Assembly (NCBI RefSeq): GCF_001298465.1 | Contig: NZ_CP012541.1 | Span: 248,001 to 312,000, forward strand | Origin: Campylobacter concisus | GTDB taxonomy: Bacteria; Campylobacterota; Campylobacteria; Campylobacterales; Campylobacteraceae | Direction: 5' to 3' | DNA length: 64,000 nucleotides | Shown here: piece after piece, positions 38,375 through 49,547 of the stretch | How positions within the stretch are numbered: the stretch's first letter is position 1 | How the letters are laid out: the number at the start of each line of letters is the position of its first letter | Made by a program: the position numbers and the translations under genes | Notes under the pieces: generated by a model | Seen by the model: only the letters and a program-made list of their open reading frames with translations | Database searches by the model: none | Told to the model about the DNA's origin: nothing

Positions 38375-39171
38375 GAAAAGTCATATTTTTCTTAGCCTGT
38401 TTTGTCTTTTTGGCACTTGTCACATTTGCCTTTGTGACGCCATTTTTTTCTAAATTTGAGCCAAATTTCACTGACTTTATGGCGGTAAATTTAGCCCCAA
38501 GTAGCGAGCATATCTTTGGCACTGACATCCTAGGCAGGGACAATCTCATAAGAGTGGCCTACGCGCTTAAAAACTCGCTTCTTGTCTTGCTGCTAGCTGG
38601 CTTTTTAACGACGCTTTTCTCGCTCATCTATGCATATTTTGGCACGAGTAAGAGCAGAGTTTGTGAGAGCCTTTTTGATAAGGGGCTTGATGCCTTTTTA
38701 AGCATACCAAACATCGTTTTTATCATGCTTTTTAGCTCATTTAGTAGCGGAGATCTGCTTATCACCTCTTTTATCATCGCCATTTGCTCGTTTATGCAGG
38801 GCGCAAAAGTCTTTATGCAAAATTTAAGACTTAGTAAAAAGTGCGACTACGCCGAGCAGGCTGTGATAAACGGGGCTAGCAAATTTAGCCTTATCTGCTT
38901 TGAAATTTTGCCAAATTTAAAGCATTTAATAGTTAGCATCTTTGGCATAAACGCGATAAACGCTGTCGTCATGGAGGCCACACTTGGCTTTTTTGGAGTG
39001 GGTAGCGACGCAAATAAAATAAGCCTTGGCATCATGTTAAATGAGAGCAAAGAGGCGCTTTTTCTGGGCTCTTGGTGGATGGTGCTTTTCCCTGGCGTGA
39101 CGCTCTTTTTGCTCATCCTTGCAACCTCGATCATCACATCAAATTCAAAAAATGGCAATATAAAAATATGA
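38371..39171 (+). CDS. ABC importer permease 2 (DppC/NikC-type)
   Basis: 266 aa. FGTDILGRDNLIRVAYALKN is the family signature of the C-type permease; EQAVINGASKFSLICFEILP is the EAA loop and EATLGFFGVG follows. ATGA overlaps at both ends tie it to its neighbours. Confidence 0.9.
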   Translation: MRKVIFFLACFVFLALVTFAFVTPFFSKFEPNFTDFMAVNLAPSSEHIFGTDILGRDNLIRVAYALKNSLLVLLLAGFLTTLFSLIYAYFGTSKSRVCESLFDKGLDAFLSIPNIVFIMLFSSFSSGDLLITSFIIAICSFMQGAKVFMQNLRLSKKCDYAEQAVINGASKFSLICFEILPNLKHLIVSIFGINAINAVVMEATLGFFGVGSDANKISLGIMLNESKEALFLGSWWMVLFPGVTLFLLILATSIITSNSKNGNIKI

Positions 39172-39848
39172 TAGAGATTAAAAATTTAAACGTTTCTTAT
39201 AAGGATAAGAAGCTTTTGCGTGAGCTTGATTTTAGCATGAGCGAGGGTAAATTTATAGGTATCACGGGTGCAAGTGGCAGTGGCAAATCGCTCTTTGCAA
39301 AGAGCTTAATAAGGCTTTTTGATGATGATTTTAGAGTGAGGGCGGATAAATTTAGCATTTATAAAAAAGATATCTTAAAACTTAGTCAAAATGAGCTAAA
39401 AGAGCACCGAAAAAAGGTCGCTGCGCTCATCTTTCAAAACTCAGTTGCCAGCCTTCATCCGCTCTTAAACGTGGGCGATCACTTTAATGCCTATCTTGGT
39501 GGCGATAATAAATCAAATAAAGAGCTTGCATTTGCTTATTTTAGGGAGTTTGGGCTGGGTAATGCAAATCTCATCTGGCACAAATACTCATACGAACTAA
39601 GTGGTGGCGAGGCGAGCCGTGTGCAGATCGCTCTGGCGCTATGCTTGAAGCCAAAAATTTTAATCTGCGACGAGATAACAAGCGGGCTTGATAGCATTAG
39701 CGGTAGCCACGTGGCTGGCATCTTAGAGAGTTTAAAGGGCAAGATGAGCGTCATCTTTATCTCGCACGATGAGGCGCTGACAAGCTATCTTAGTGATGAA
39801 ATTTGGCAGATGAGAGATGGGCGGCTAAATTTAAAGGAAAATGCGTGA
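39168..39848 (+). CDS. ABC importer ATPase 1
   Basis: 226 aa from the ATG at 39168 (MIEIKNLNVS); a longer frame from 39072 lies inside the permease gene and is not used. Walker A GASGSGKSLFAKS, signature LSGGEASRVQ, Walker B ILICDEITSGLD. The usual DEPT is DEIT here and in the partner ATPase. Confidence 0.92.
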   Translation: MIEIKNLNVSYKDKKLLRELDFSMSEGKFIGITGASGSGKSLFAKSLIRLFDDDFRVRADKFSIYKKDILKLSQNELKEHRKKVAALIFQNSVASLHPLLNVGDHFNAYLGGDNKSNKELAFAYFREFGLGNANLIWHKYSYELSGGEASRVQIALALCLKPKILICDEITSGLDSISGSHVAGILESLKGKMSVIFISHDEALTSYLSDEIWQMRDGRLNLKENA

Positions 39849-40594
39849 AAATCAGGCTTGAAAACGTATCAAAAAGTTTAAGTTTTAAGGAGCATTTTAA
39901 CGCTAGAGCTGAAGTGCTGCATCTTTTAGAGGGGATAAGTTGCGAGCTTGACGATGGCGAAAATTTAGCCATTTTGGGTCAAAGTGGCAGTGGCAAAAGC
40001 ACGCTTGCAAATCTCATATCATTTAGCGAGCCAAAAAGTGGGGGTAAAATTTATATAAACGATGAGGAGATCACGGACAAAAATGAGCTCAAAAAAGATA
40101 TCAGATATATCTTGCAAAACCAAAAACAAGCCCTAAATCCAGCGCTAAAAGTAAAAACCGCGATCGCTCACGTGAGGTCATATCTTAAGCTTAGCTTTAG
40201 CCAAAATGAGCTCAAAGAGTTTCTAGCGAATTTAAATTTAAAAGATGAAATTTTAGAAAAATATCCATCACAGCTAAGCGGCGGCGAGGCGACAAGGGTC
40301 GGGATACTGCTAGCGCTTCTTTCAAAGCCAAAAGTCCTAATCTGCGACGAGATAACAAGCGGGCTTGATAATGAGACAAAACAAAAGATCATAAATTTGC
40401 TTTTAAGCTTGGATGAAAAGATCAGTATTATTTTCATCACGCACGATATTTTAAGTGCGATGAAGATAGCGCAAAAGGTGCTAATAATCGAATCTGGCAA
40501 GCAAGTGGCGTGGGGTAAATTTGATGATCTTGCAAGCCAAAATGTCCTTAAAAAATACCTTGACGCAGCTAAATTTTATGACGATAAACTTTGA
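39845..40594 (+). CDS. ABC importer ATPase 2
   Basis: 249 aa from GTG at 39845 with AAAGGAAA upstream; it overlaps the previous stop. Walker A GQSGSGKSTLAN, signature LSGGEATRVGI, Walker B LICDEITSGLD and switch FITHD. Completes a five-gene importer. Confidence 0.92.
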   Translation: MKIRLENVSKSLSFKEHFNARAEVLHLLEGISCELDDGENLAILGQSGSGKSTLANLISFSEPKSGGKIYINDEEITDKNELKKDIRYILQNQKQALNPALKVKTAIAHVRSYLKLSFSQNELKEFLANLNLKDEILEKYPSQLSGGEATRVGILLALLSKPKVLICDEITSGLDNETKQKIINLLLSLDEKISIIFITHDILSAMKIAQKVLIIESGKQVAWGKFDDLASQNVLKKYLDAAKFYDDKL

Positions 40595-40620
40595 TATAAT
40601 GCAAGCAAAAAAGGTCAAAT

Positions 40621-41694
40621 TTGCTAGTTCATATCTGCTGCTCGGTCGATAGCCACTACTTTTTACAGCGCCTACGAAAAGATCATCCAAATGAACGAAT
40701 AGTAGGCTATTTTTACGATCCAAACATACATCCATATAGCGAGTTTTTACTGCGTTTTGAGGACGTGAAGCGAAGCTGCGAGAAGCTTGGCATCAAGCTA
40801 ATATGCGGCGAATACGACTACGAAGCGTGGCTTGGTGGCACAAAAGGGCTTGAAGACGAGCCAGAAAAGGGCAAAAGGTGCGAGTACTGCTTTGACTTTC
40901 GTATGAAAGACTCAGCTAAAAAGGCACTTGAGCTTGGTCTAAATAAGATCACGACGACGCTTTTGATGAGCCCAAAAAAGGACTTTTCTCAGCTTAAAAA
41001 GGCGCTTGATGAGGCGGTGGCTGGCTCAAATTTAGAGGCGGTTGCGGTTGATTATAGAAAAAATGGCGGCACAAGTGAGCAGTTTATCCTCGCTAAAAAA
41101 GATAAGCTCTATCACCAAAACTACTGTGGCTGCGTCTTTGCGCTAAAAAAACAGCGCGACTCGCAAAATTTGCCACAAAGTGAGCTAATGAGCGAGCTAC
41201 ATGCAAGGGCGCTTTATGGTAGCATAGAAGCGAGGCTTGAGCTTTATAAAAAGGTGCGCGAGTGCGAGGCAAAGGGGGAGAAATTTCACCTTTTTAGAAG
41301 ACGATTTTTAAACTACAGACTTTTACGTGCTTATGTAAAATTTGAAGGTCACGTGACACCGAGTTACTTTGTGCTCTACTCTGGTTTTAAAAGAGAAAAT
41401 TTAAAGCTAAGTGTAGCAAGAGATTGCGAGATGGATGATGAGCTAAAAGAGGGCGTGGTTTTTATGAGCTTAAATCGATTTAATAAATTTACAAATAGCA
41501 AATTTAAAAGCGTAGATGAGCTTTGCAAAAGGCCGCTTGAGCTTGATAAGGAGCTAAAATTTCGCCGTGATATAAGCGGAGAATTTTCGCAAAATCCTAT
41601 CATCGTCTTAGACGAGGTCAAAAAGGGTAGCTACGAAATTTACGCAAAGGCTGTTTTTTATAACGATAGCGAAGAAATTTTGGTTTTAGACTAA
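40621..41694 (+). CDS. queH: Epoxyqueuosine reductase QueH, with C-terminal extension
   Basis: 357 aa. Last step of queuosine synthesis on tRNA, non-homologous to QueG. Cysteines of the QueH core are in HICCSVDSHYF, KRCEYCFDFR and NYCGCVFAL; GYFYDPNIHPYSE and TTTLLMSPKKDF are also typical. TTG start at 40621. After about residue 190 there are some 165 residues (FLNYRLLRAYVKFEGH and on) without a family I recognise; typical QueH proteins are much shorter. With queE and queD at 12.4-13.8 kb this gives three queuosine genes in the window. Confidence 0.9.
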   Translation: MLVHICCSVDSHYFLQRLRKDHPNERIVGYFYDPNIHPYSEFLLRFEDVKRSCEKLGIKLICGEYDYEAWLGGTKGLEDEPEKGKRCEYCFDFRMKDSAKKALELGLNKITTTLLMSPKKDFSQLKKALDEAVAGSNLEAVAVDYRKNGGTSEQFILAKKDKLYHQNYCGCVFALKKQRDSQNLPQSELMSELHARALYGSIEARLELYKKVRECEAKGEKFHLFRRRFLNYRLLRAYVKFEGHVTPSYFVLYSGFKRENLKLSVARDCEMDDELKEGVVFMSLNRFNKFTNSKFKSVDELCKRPLELDKELKFRRDISGEFSQNPIIVLDEVKKGSYEIYAKAVFYNDSEEILVLD

Positions 41695-41807
41695 AAGGTG
41701 GGTTTATAAAATTTATCTTAAAGCAGTGAATTAAATTTTTGCCACATAAGGCGAAATTTAGAGATTTTTAAAAGAGGCTAATAATTTTTTTCTTAGTATA
41801 AATTTGT

Positions 41808-41813
41808 TACAAT
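41808..41813 (+). promoter_or_regulatory. -10 box for the fabZ operon
   Basis: TACAAT preceded by TTTGT, 32 bases before the fabZ GTG. Confidence 0.45.
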
Positions 41814-41844
41814 CGCCACAAATTTACATTACTAAGGCTAAAAC

Positions 41845-42291
41845 GTGATAGACGTCGTAGAAATTCAAAAAATTCTCCCACATAGATTTCCATTTTTACT
41901 TATAGATAGAGTTGTTGAGCTAGAGCCAGCTAAGAATATCGTGGCTTATAAAAATGTAACCATTGGCGAGCCGATATTTCAGGGACACTTCCCAGGTCAC
42001 CCGATATATCCTGGCGTAATGATAATCGAAGGCATGGCGCAAGCTGGCGGTGTGCTAGCGTTTAAGAGCATGAGTGATGAGCATCAAGCTGGTATTGAGA
42101 ATAAAGTGGTTTATTTTATGAGTATAGACGGAGCAAAATTTCGCCATCCGGTCCGTCCTGGAGATAGACTAGAGTATAGACTAAATGTATTAAAACACAA
42201 GGGAAATATCTGGGTGCTTGAAGGCAAGGCATATGTAGATGACGCACTTTGCGCTGAGGCTGAGCTAAAAGCGATGATAGTCGATAAATAG
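41845..42291 (+). CDS. fabZ: 3-hydroxyacyl-ACP dehydratase FabZ
   Basis: 148 aa hot-dog fold. Catalytic His in [12 protein letters not shown] and Glu in [20 protein letters not shown] at the N-terminus. GTG start at 41845. First gene of a run with lpxA, clpX, mreB, mreC and carB, the same order as in C. jejuni. Confidence 0.96.
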   Translation: MIDVVEIQKILPHRFPFLLIDRVVELEPAKNIVAYKNVTIGEPIFQGHFPGHPIYPGVMIIEGMAQAGGVLAFKSMSDEHQAGIENKVVYFMSIDGAKFRHPVRPGDRLEYRLNVLKHKGNIWVLEGKAYVDDALCAEAELKAMIVDK

Positions 42292-42312
42292 GCTTTAAGA
42301 AAAAGAGAGACA

Positions 42313-43101
42313 ATGAAGAATATCCACCAAACAGCCGTTATAGAAGATGGAGCGATCATTGGAGATGACGCAAATATCGAGGCTTATGCATTTGTAAGTA
42401 AAGATGCAGTCCTTGGCAATAACGTCACGATAAAGCAAGGCGCAAGGGTGCTTGGCAAGACTAAGATCGGCGATAACTCTCGTGTATTTAGCTACGCGAT
42501 CGTGGGCGATATCCCGCAAGATATCAGCTATAAAGATGAGATTGATACCGGCGTTATTATCGGAGAGCACGCAACTATACGTGAGTTTTGCACGATAAAC
42601 TCAGGCACGCACAAGGGCGATGGCATAACAAGGATCGGAGATAATGCCTTTATCATGGCATATTCTCATATTGCACACGACTGCATAATAGGCAACAACG
42701 TCATTTTAGCAAATAACGCAACTCTAGCAGGTCACGTCGAGCTTGGTGATTATGCTGTTGTGGGCGGTCTTACACCTATTCATCAGTTTGTTAGAGTGGG
42801 TGAGAGCTGCATGATAGCAGGTGCAAGCGCGCTAAGCCAAGATGTAGTGCCATTTTGCCTAGCTGAGGGCAACAGAGCATATATAAGAAGCTTAAATTTA
42901 GTCGGCATTAGGCGTAGATTTGACAAAGAGCAGGTTGAAGAGCTTGTTCGCGCTTATAAATTTTTGTTTAATCAAGGTATAAGCTTAAAAGATCAAGCAA
43001 ATGAGCTGATCGCAAAAACCAGCGACGAAAACGTAAAGAAAATGTGTAAATTTATATTAGAAACGACAAGAGGAATTCCGCTTGCAAAAGGAAGAGATTA
43101 A
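42313..43101 (+). CDS. lpxA: UDP-GlcNAc acyltransferase LpxA
   Basis: 262 aa. First step of lipid A synthesis. Left-handed beta-helix hexapeptide repeats run from about residue 5 to 180; the catalytic His is in [12 protein letters not shown]. The C-terminal helical part ([20 protein letters not shown]) is typical. AGAGAGAC lies upstream of the start. Overlaps clpX by one base. Confidence 0.95.
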   Translation: MKNIHQTAVIEDGAIIGDDANIEAYAFVSKDAVLGNNVTIKQGARVLGKTKIGDNSRVFSYAIVGDIPQDISYKDEIDTGVIIGEHATIREFCTINSGTHKGDGITRIGDNAFIMAYSHIAHDCIIGNNVILANNATLAGHVELGDYAVVGGLTPIHQFVRVGESCMIAGASALSQDVVPFCLAEGNRAYIRSLNLVGIRRRFDKEQVEELVRAYKFLFNQGISLKDQANELIAKTSDENVKKMCKFILETTRGIPLAKGRD

Positions 43102-44333
43102 TGGCTAGAAAGTGTAATTTTTGTGGAGAGGCAGAGTCTGCCGAGAGAAGATTACTCGCTGATATCGAAGGAAATGCCTATATATGCGAGTACTGCATAG
43201 CAGCCGCATACGATATGATACATGGAGATACTAGCGTAGAAGAGAGTAAAAATGACGAAACGATAGAGTATCAAAAGCTCACTCCAAAGGAGCTAAAAGC
43301 TGTACTTGATAACTATGTGATCGGTCAAGATAGGGCTAAAAAGGTCTTTAGCGTCGGCGTATATAACCACTATAAGAGAATTTTTAAACAAAGCGACATC
43401 AAAGACGATACTGAAATTTCAAAATCAAACATCTTACTTGTTGGCCCAACTGGAAGCGGAAAGACGTTGATGGCTCAAACTTTAGCGAGATTTCTTGATG
43501 TGCCTATCGCAATTTGTGATGCCACAAGCCTAACTGAGGCTGGATATGTCGGTGAGGATGTTGAAAACATCCTAACAAGGCTCTTACAAGCTGCAAATGG
43601 TGACGTGAAAAAGGCGGAGCAGGGCATTGTTTTTGTAGATGAGATTGATAAGATCGCTAGAATGAGTGAAAATAGAAGCATTACAAGGGATGTTTCAGGT
43701 GAAGGTGTACAGCAAGCGCTTTTAAAGATCATTGAAGGAAGTGTTGTAAATATCCCACCAAAAGGTGGCAGAAAACATCCAAACCAAGACTTCATCCAGA
43801 TAGATACGACAAATATTTTATTTGTTTGTGGCGGTGCATTTGACGGGCTTATTGATATTATCGAGAGAAGGGTTGGTAAAAACGTACTTGGATTTAACCA
43901 AGAAAAACGTGGTAAAAATGAAAAAGAAAATTTACTAAGCCTACTTGAGCCAGACGATCTTGTAAAATATGGCCTCATTCCAGAGCTTATCGGCAGACTT
44001 CACGTAGTAGCCACTTTAAATGAAATAACAAAAGATGACATGGTAAAAATTTTAACTGAGCCAAAAAATGCGATATTAAAACAATACCAAAAGCTTTGTG
44101 CGATTGACGGTGCTACACTTAAATTTGATGATGAAGCACTTGAAGAGATAGCAAGTTTAGCTATCGAGCGAAAAACCGGGGCTAGAGGGCTTAGAAGTAT
44201 AATGGAAGAGCTTATGACAGACATAATGTATGAGCTGCCAGAGTTAAAAGAGTATGATATTGTTATCTCAAAAGAGACTGTAAAAGATAAGGCAAAACCA
44301 ATTTTAATAAAACACGATAAGAAAATAGCGTAA
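43101..44333 (+). CDS. clpX: ATP-dependent Clp protease ATPase subunit ClpX
   Basis: 410 aa. N-terminal zinc-binding domain ([14 protein letters not shown]), Walker [13 protein letters not shown], Walker [24 protein letters not shown] pore-loop region and the sensor-2 segment [13 protein letters not shown]. Unfolds substrates for ClpP, which is not in this window. Confidence 0.97.
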   Translation: MARKCNFCGEAESAERRLLADIEGNAYICEYCIAAAYDMIHGDTSVEESKNDETIEYQKLTPKELKAVLDNYVIGQDRAKKVFSVGVYNHYKRIFKQSDIKDDTEISKSNILLVGPTGSGKTLMAQTLARFLDVPIAICDATSLTEAGYVGEDVENILTRLLQAANGDVKKAEQGIVFVDEIDKIARMSENRSITRDVSGEGVQQALLKIIEGSVVNIPPKGGRKHPNQDFIQIDTTNILFVCGGAFDGLIDIIERRVGKNVLGFNQEKRGKNEKENLLSLLEPDDLVKYGLIPELIGRLHVVATLNEITKDDMVKILTEPKNAILKQYQKLCAIDGATLKFDDEALEEIASLAIERKTGARGLRSIMEELMTDIMYELPELKEYDIVISKETVKDKAKPILIKHDKKIA

Positions 44334-44342
44334 AGGAAATAG

Positions 44343-45380
44343 ATGTTTTTAGATCAGGTTATAGGTTTTTTCTCAAGTGATATGGGCATAGATCTCGGTA
44401 CGGCAAATACACTTGTTTTGGTAAAAGATAAAGGCATAATAATAAACGAGCCTTCTGTTGTTGCAGTAAGACGTGAAAAATATGGCAAACAAAAAATTTT
44501 AGCGGTCGGACATGCCGCAAAAGAGATGGTCGGAAAAACTCCAGGCGATATTGAGGCGATAAGGCCGATGAGAGATGGCGTTATTGCAGATTTTGATATG
44601 ACCGAGCGCATGATACGCTATTTTATAGAAAAGACTCATAAAAGAAAAAGCTTTTTACGCCCAAGAATCATCATCTCGGTTCCTTATGGACTAACTCAGG
44701 TTGAAAGAAAGGCCGTTAGAGAAAGTGCCTTAAGTGCTGGTGCAAGAGAGGTATTTTTGATCGAAGAGCCTATGGCAGCAGCGATTGGCGCAAATTTACC
44801 AGTTCGTGAGCCACAAGGTAACCTAGTAGTTGATATCGGTGGTGGTACGACTGAGATAGGTGTTGTCTCGCTTGGTGGTCTAGTCATCTCAAAATCAATC
44901 CGCACAGCTGGCGATAAGATTGATATTAGCATTGTTAATTACATAAAAGAGAAATATAACCTACTAATAGGCGAGCGAACTGGCGAGGAGATAAAGATTG
45001 CCGTAGGTTCTGCCGTGCAGCTTGAAAAAGAGCTAAGCGTAGTGGTAAAAGGTCGCGACCAGGTAAGTGGTCTTTTAAGTAGAGTTGAGCTAACTAGCGA
45101 AGATGTGAGAGAGGCGATGAGAGAGCCACTAAAAGAGATCGCAGATGCGCTTAAAACTGTACTTGAAATGATGCCACCTGATCTTGCTGGCGATATCGTG
45201 GAGACTGGTATCGTGCTAACTGGCGGCGGTGCTCTTATTAGGGGACTTGATAAATTTTTATCTGATATCGTTAAACTTCCAGTTTTTGTGGCAGATGAGC
45301 CACTTCTCGCGGTTGCTAGAGGAACGGGCAAGGCACTTGAAGAGATTGGGCTTTTACAACAGCTGACAAATGAAGAGTAA
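44343..45380 (+). CDS. mreB: Rod-shape protein MreB
   Basis: 345 aa bacterial actin. Nucleotide-binding motifs MGIDLGTANTLV, VVDIGGGTTEIGVVSLGG and VLTGGGALIRGL. Builds filaments under the inner membrane that guide cell-wall growth. AAGGAAAT before ATG; overlaps mreC by 11 bases. Confidence 0.97.
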   Translation: MFLDQVIGFFSSDMGIDLGTANTLVLVKDKGIIINEPSVVAVRREKYGKQKILAVGHAAKEMVGKTPGDIEAIRPMRDGVIADFDMTERMIRYFIEKTHKRKSFLRPRIIISVPYGLTQVERKAVRESALSAGAREVFLIEEPMAAAIGANLPVREPQGNLVVDIGGGTTEIGVVSLGGLVISKSIRTAGDKIDISIVNYIKEKYNLLIGERTGEEIKIAVGSAVQLEKELSVVVKGRDQVSGLLSRVELTSEDVREAMREPLKEIADALKTVLEMMPPDLAGDIVETGIVLTGGGALIRGLDKFLSDIVKLPVFVADEPLLAVARGTGKALEEIGLLQQLTNEE

Positions 45381-46125
45381 GATTGTTCTTTTTGTTTTTA
45401 TAGCATTGCTTGCTATGGTCTCAGTTTTCAAGGGAGAAATTTTAAGTAATCTTTCTATTGGGTTTAGTAACTATGCTACAAATTCATACGACAATTTTGC
45501 TAAAAGCGTGAAAGATTATATAAACGAATATTTTAGGCAGGCTAGCGAGATAGAAAAGCTAAGAGCGCAAAATGAAGAGCTAGAGCGCTCAGCCACGCTT
45601 CTTTCTACTTTTGCGAACGAGCTAAATCAAATTTTAAAAGATAAAAACTCAACTGCCTATGCCCCAGCTGTAAAGCTAGTAAAAGGGCTTAGCTACGTGC
45701 ATATCGGGGATTATAATAAAATTTGGATAAGTGAGTTTGAAGGATATGACCCAAATAAAATTTACGGGCTCATCTATCAAGGAAATAGCGCTGGCATCGT
45801 CATCGCAAAAGATGGCAAGCCACTAGCTTATTTGCAAAATGACCCAAAAAGTATATTTGCAGTTTATATAGGAAATGACAAAATTCCAGGCGTCGCACAT
45901 GGAAATCAAGGCCAAATAATGGTGAAATTTATCCCACAATGGCTCAGTCCAAAAGAGGGCGACGAGGTCTTTACGAGTGGGCTTGACGGGATATTTTTTA
46001 GTGGAGTGCCAGTAGGGCGCGTGAGTAAAATTTTAAAAGAGAGCTCCTATCAAAGCGTGATAGTTGAGCCCTATGCAAAACTAAACATACCAAACTATCT
46101 ATACGTTGTAACAAAGGAAAAATGA
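45370..46125 (+). CDS. mreC: Rod-shape protein MreC
   Basis: 251 aa. One N-terminal helix, a coiled coil (about residues 55-75, [14 protein letters not shown]) and the periplasmic beta domain with [16 protein letters not shown] near the end. No mreD or rodA follows; carB begins within the stop codon. Confidence 0.93.
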   Translation: MKSKIVLFVFIALLAMVSVFKGEILSNLSIGFSNYATNSYDNFAKSVKDYINEYFRQASEIEKLRAQNEELERSATLLSTFANELNQILKDKNSTAYAPAVKLVKGLSYVHIGDYNKIWISEFEGYDPNKIYGLIYQGNSAGIVIAKDGKPLAYLQNDPKSIFAVYIGNDKIPGVAHGNQGQIMVKFIPQWLSPKEGDEVFTSGLDGIFFSGVPVGRVSKILKESSYQSVIVEPYAKLNIPNYLYVVTKEK

Positions 46126-49100
46126 TGCCAAAAAGAACAGATATAAATACCATTTTGCTAATCGGCTCAGGCCCTATCGTCATCGGTCAAGCGTGCGAAT
46201 TTGACTACTCAGGCACACAAGCAGCCAAGACACTAAAAGAGCTTGGATACCGCGTAGTGCTTATAAACTCAAACCCAGCCACTATCATGACTGACCCAAA
46301 TTTCGCCGACGCAACGTATATAGAGCCGATCACAAAAGATAGCATTTTAAAGATCATCGAAAAAGAAAATATTGATGCCATTTTGCCAACGATGGGCGGT
46401 CAAGTAGCGCTAAATGCCGCTATGGAGGTCTTTGAGAGTGGTCTTTTAAAGGATGTTAAATTTCTTGGTGCAAATCCAGAAGCGATAAAAAAGGGCGAAG
46501 ATAGGCAAATTTTTAAAGCGACTATGCAAAAGATCGGCATGGACTTGCCTGAGAGTAGATATGCCTACAACATGGACGACGCGCTAAATGCGGCAAACGA
46601 GATAGGCTTTCCGCTCATCATAAGAGCTAGCTATACGCTTGGTGGTGCAGGAAGTGGCGTGGCTTATAATATGGATGAGTTTAAAGAGCTAGCCAACACT
46701 GGCCTTGACGCAAGCCCGATACATGAAATTTTGATAGAAGAGAGCTTGCTTGGCTGGAAAGAGTACGAGATGGAGGTCATTAGAGATAGAAATGACAACT
46801 GCATCATCGTCTGCTCGATCGAAAATTTCGACCCAATGGGCGTGCATACAGGCGATAGCATCACGGTTGCGCCAGCTCTCACGCTCACAGATAAAGAGTA
46901 TCAAGCTATGCGTGACGCTAGCTTTGCCATACTTCGCGAGATCGGCGTTGATACGGGCGGCAGCAACGTGCAGTTTGCTATAGATCCAAAAACAGGCCGC
47001 ATGATCGTTATCGAGATGAACCCACGCGTTAGCCGAAGCTCTGCACTTGCCAGTAAAGCTACTGGCTACCCGATCGCAAAGGTCGCGACACTACTTGCAG
47101 TTGGTTTTAGCCTAGATGAGATCAAAAACGACATCACAGGCACGCCTGCTAGCTTTGAGCCGGTGATCGACTACATCGTGACAAAGATCCCGCGTTTTAC
47201 ATTTGAGAAATTCCCAGGATCAAACCCATATCTAGGCACTGCGATGAAGTCAGTCGGCGAGGTCATGGCGATAGGCAGGACATTTAAAGAGAGTATCCAA
47301 AAGGCTCTTTGCAGCCTAGAGCGTGATCTTTGCGGATTTAATAGCCTTAGCCTAGAGAAAAACGCTTTGATTTATGGCATCAGAAATGCAAATGAGAGGA
47401 GAATTTTATATCTAGCACAAGCCTTTAGAGATGGCTTTAGCGTGGCTGAGGTGTATGAGTTTAGTAAGATCGATCCATGGTTTTTAGAGCAAATTTATGA
47501 GATAGTTAAATTTGAAGATAAGATCGATATGGATATCTTAAACAACGAGGAGTTGCTACGAGAGGCCAAAAGCATGGGCTTTTCAGACAAGATGATAGCT
47601 GTGCTTATAAATGAAAAAGACGATCTTGAGCTTAGCCAAAATGATATATACTTTGCTAGGCAAAAGCTTGGCATAGAGCTTGAATATAACGAGGTCGATA
47701 CTTGCGCAGGCGAATTTAAGGCGCTAACGCCGTATCTTTACTCAACCACAAATATCACTAAATTTCCTAAAAAAGAGCTAGTAAAAGACGCTAAAAAGGT
47801 GATGATAATAGGCGGCGGTCCAAACAGGATCGGTCAGGGCATAGAGTTTGACTACTGCTGCGTGCATGCAAGCTACGCTCTAAGAGACCTTGGCATAAAA
47901 ACAATAATGTACAACTGCAACCCAGAAACCGTCTCAACCGACTACGACACGAGCGATATTTTGTATTTTGAGCCGATCGATTTTGAGCACGTTAGATCAG
48001 TCATCGAGCGTGAAAAGCCAGACGGCGTGATCGTGCATTTTGGCGGTCAAACTCCGCTTAAATTCGCAAAACGCCTAAGCGTGATCGGCGCTAAGATCAT
48101 CGGCACAACCGCAAGAGTGATCGATGTGGCCGAGGATAGAAAGAAATTTAGTGAATTTATAAATAAAATAGGCGTCCTTCAACCTAAAAATGACACTGCC
48201 ACTAGCTTAGAGGAAGCCTTACAAAAGGCCGCAAATATCGGCTATCCAGTGCTAGTTCGTCCAAGCTACGTCCTTGGCGGTAGGGCGATGAGAAGGGTAC
48301 ACAACGAGAGCGAGCTAAAAGAGTATATGAGTGAAGCGGTCAAAGTTAGCAATCACTCGCCAGTGCTACTTGATAAATTTTTACAAGATGCAAAAGAGCT
48401 TGATGTAGATGCGATATGTGACGGCAAAGAGGTCTATATCGGCGCGATAATGGAGCACATTGAGGAGGCTGGAATTCACTCTGGCGACTCAGCTTGCATA
48501 TTGCCACCGATGAGTTTAAGTGATGAAATGATAAAAAAAGTGGAGAAGCAAACCAGAGATATCGCGCTAAATTTAGGCGTCGTCGGCCTTATGAATATCC
48601 AGTTTGCTATCTATGAAAACGAGCTTTATATGATCGAGGTAAATCCTCGCGCGAGTAGGACTGTGCCGTTTGTGAGCAAGGCTACTGGCGTGCCTATGGC
48701 AAAGGTAGCGACAAGAGTTATGTGGCAGGGAAATTTACGTGAGGCGCTTAAATTTTATGATGATTACAAAGTTGTTTATGAGGATGGCGACATCTTAAAA
48801 CCTCGAGTTAGCTCGCATATTTGTGTAAAAGAGTGCGTGTTGCCATTTAACAAGCTAAGTGGCGCCGATCTCATCCTTGGTCCTGAGATGAAGAGTACGG
48901 GCGAGGTTATGGGTATCAGTCACGATTTTGCAAGCTCATTTGCAAAGAGTCAGATCGCTGCGAGCAATACTTTGCCAAGCAAGGGCAGGGTATTTTTAAC
49001 GCTAGCTGACGCTGATAAATCTTACGCGCCTGATCTTGCAAGAGAACTAATAATGCTTGGCTTTAGCATCATCGCAACTGGCGGTACACATAAAATTTTA

Positions 49101-49385
49101 AGCGAGGCTGGTGTGGAGGCCGAGTTTGTCTATAAGATAAGCGAGGGTAGGCCAAACATCGAAGATAGGCTAAAAAACGGCGACATCGCACTTGTCATCA
49201 ACACTAGCGATACTAAATCAAGCGTAGATGATGGCAAAAAGATCCGCCAAAATGTGCTTAGATTTAAGATCCCTTACTTTACAACGATCCGTGCAGCACT
49301 CGCTGCTGCTAAGTCGCTAAGCTCGGTACAAACCGGCAAAGCACTTGAAGTAAAAAGCTTGCAAGAGTATTTATCTAAAAAATAA
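46125..49385 (+). CDS. carB: Carbamoyl-phosphate synthase large chain
   Basis: 1086 aa from the ATG at 46125 ([14 protein letters not shown]); a second ATG three bases upstream is possible. Two homologous halves, each with an ATP-grasp domain ([10 protein letters not shown] and GGRAMRRV), [12 protein letters not shown] and [12 protein letters not shown], and a C-terminal MGS-like allosteric domain from about residue 945 (ATGGTHKIL). Makes carbamoyl phosphate for arginine and pyrimidines. The small subunit gene carA lies 1.2 kb downstream at 50592. Confidence 0.97.
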   Translation: MPKRTDINTILLIGSGPIVIGQACEFDYSGTQAAKTLKELGYRVVLINSNPATIMTDPNFADATYIEPITKDSILKIIEKENIDAILPTMGGQVALNAAMEVFESGLLKDVKFLGANPEAIKKGEDRQIFKATMQKIGMDLPESRYAYNMDDALNAANEIGFPLIIRASYTLGGAGSGVAYNMDEFKELANTGLDASPIHEILIEESLLGWKEYEMEVIRDRNDNCIIVCSIENFDPMGVHTGDSITVAPALTLTDKEYQAMRDASFAILREIGVDTGGSNVQFAIDPKTGRMIVIEMNPRVSRSSALASKATGYPIAKVATLLAVGFSLDEIKNDITGTPASFEPVIDYIVTKIPRFTFEKFPGSNPYLGTAMKSVGEVMAIGRTFKESIQKALCSLERDLCGFNSLSLEKNALIYGIRNANERRILYLAQAFRDGFSVAEVYEFSKIDPWFLEQIYEIVKFEDKIDMDILNNEELLREAKSMGFSDKMIAVLINEKDDLELSQNDIYFARQKLGIELEYNEVDTCAGEFKALTPYLYSTTNITKFPKKELVKDAKKVMIIGGGPNRIGQGIEFDYCCVHASYALRDLGIKTIMYNCNPETVSTDYDTSDILYFEPIDFEHVRSVIEREKPDGVIVHFGGQTPLKFAKRLSVIGAKIIGTTARVIDVAEDRKKFSEFINKIGVLQPKNDTATSLEEALQKAANIGYPVLVRPSYVLGGRAMRRVHNESELKEYMSEAVKVSNHSPVLLDKFLQDAKELDVDAICDGKEVYIGAIMEHIEEAGIHSGDSACILPPMSLSDEMIKKVEKQTRDIALNLGVVGLMNIQFAIYENELYMIEVNPRASRTVPFVSKATGVPMAKVATRVMWQGNLREALKFYDDYKVVYEDGDILKPRVSSHICVKECVLPFNKLSGADLILGPEMKSTGEVMGISHDFASSFAKSQIAASNTLPSKGRVFLTLADADKSYAPDLARELIMLGFSIIATGGTHKILSEAGVEAEFVYKISEGRPNIEDRLKNGDIALVINTSDTKSSVDDGKKIRQNVLRFKIPYFTTIRAALAAAKSLSSVQTGKALEVKSLQEYLSKK

Positions 49386-49396
49386 TAAATTTAAGG

Positions 49397-49424
49397 CAGT
49401 TTAGCTTATAGCTAAACTGTTTTT
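49397..49424 (+). terminator. Intrinsic terminator after carB
   Basis: A perfect 10-bp stem (49397-49406 with 49410-49419), a 3-base loop and a T5 tail. Ends the fabZ-carB operon. Confidence 0.92.
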
Positions 49425-49522
49425 AAAGTATTATTAGAAGCAACAGATGTCCATATATGGCATTTTGCTTTGAATTTTAGTCTAGCTTTCATCAATCTAG
49501 TAATATTAAAGCTTATGTTTAA

Positions 49523-49528
49523 TATAAT
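49523..49528 (+). promoter_or_regulatory. -10 box for the gene at 49548
   Basis: TATAAT 20 bases before the start; AAAGGAGAG is the ribosome binding site. Confidence 0.5.
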
Positions 49529-49547
49529 CTCACCCAAAGGAGAGCTT

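Noticed and set aside
49451-49460. Perfect palindrome CCATATATGG before the gene at 49548
   Set aside because: Ten-base AT-rich palindromes are expected by chance here; one copy, no known operator match.
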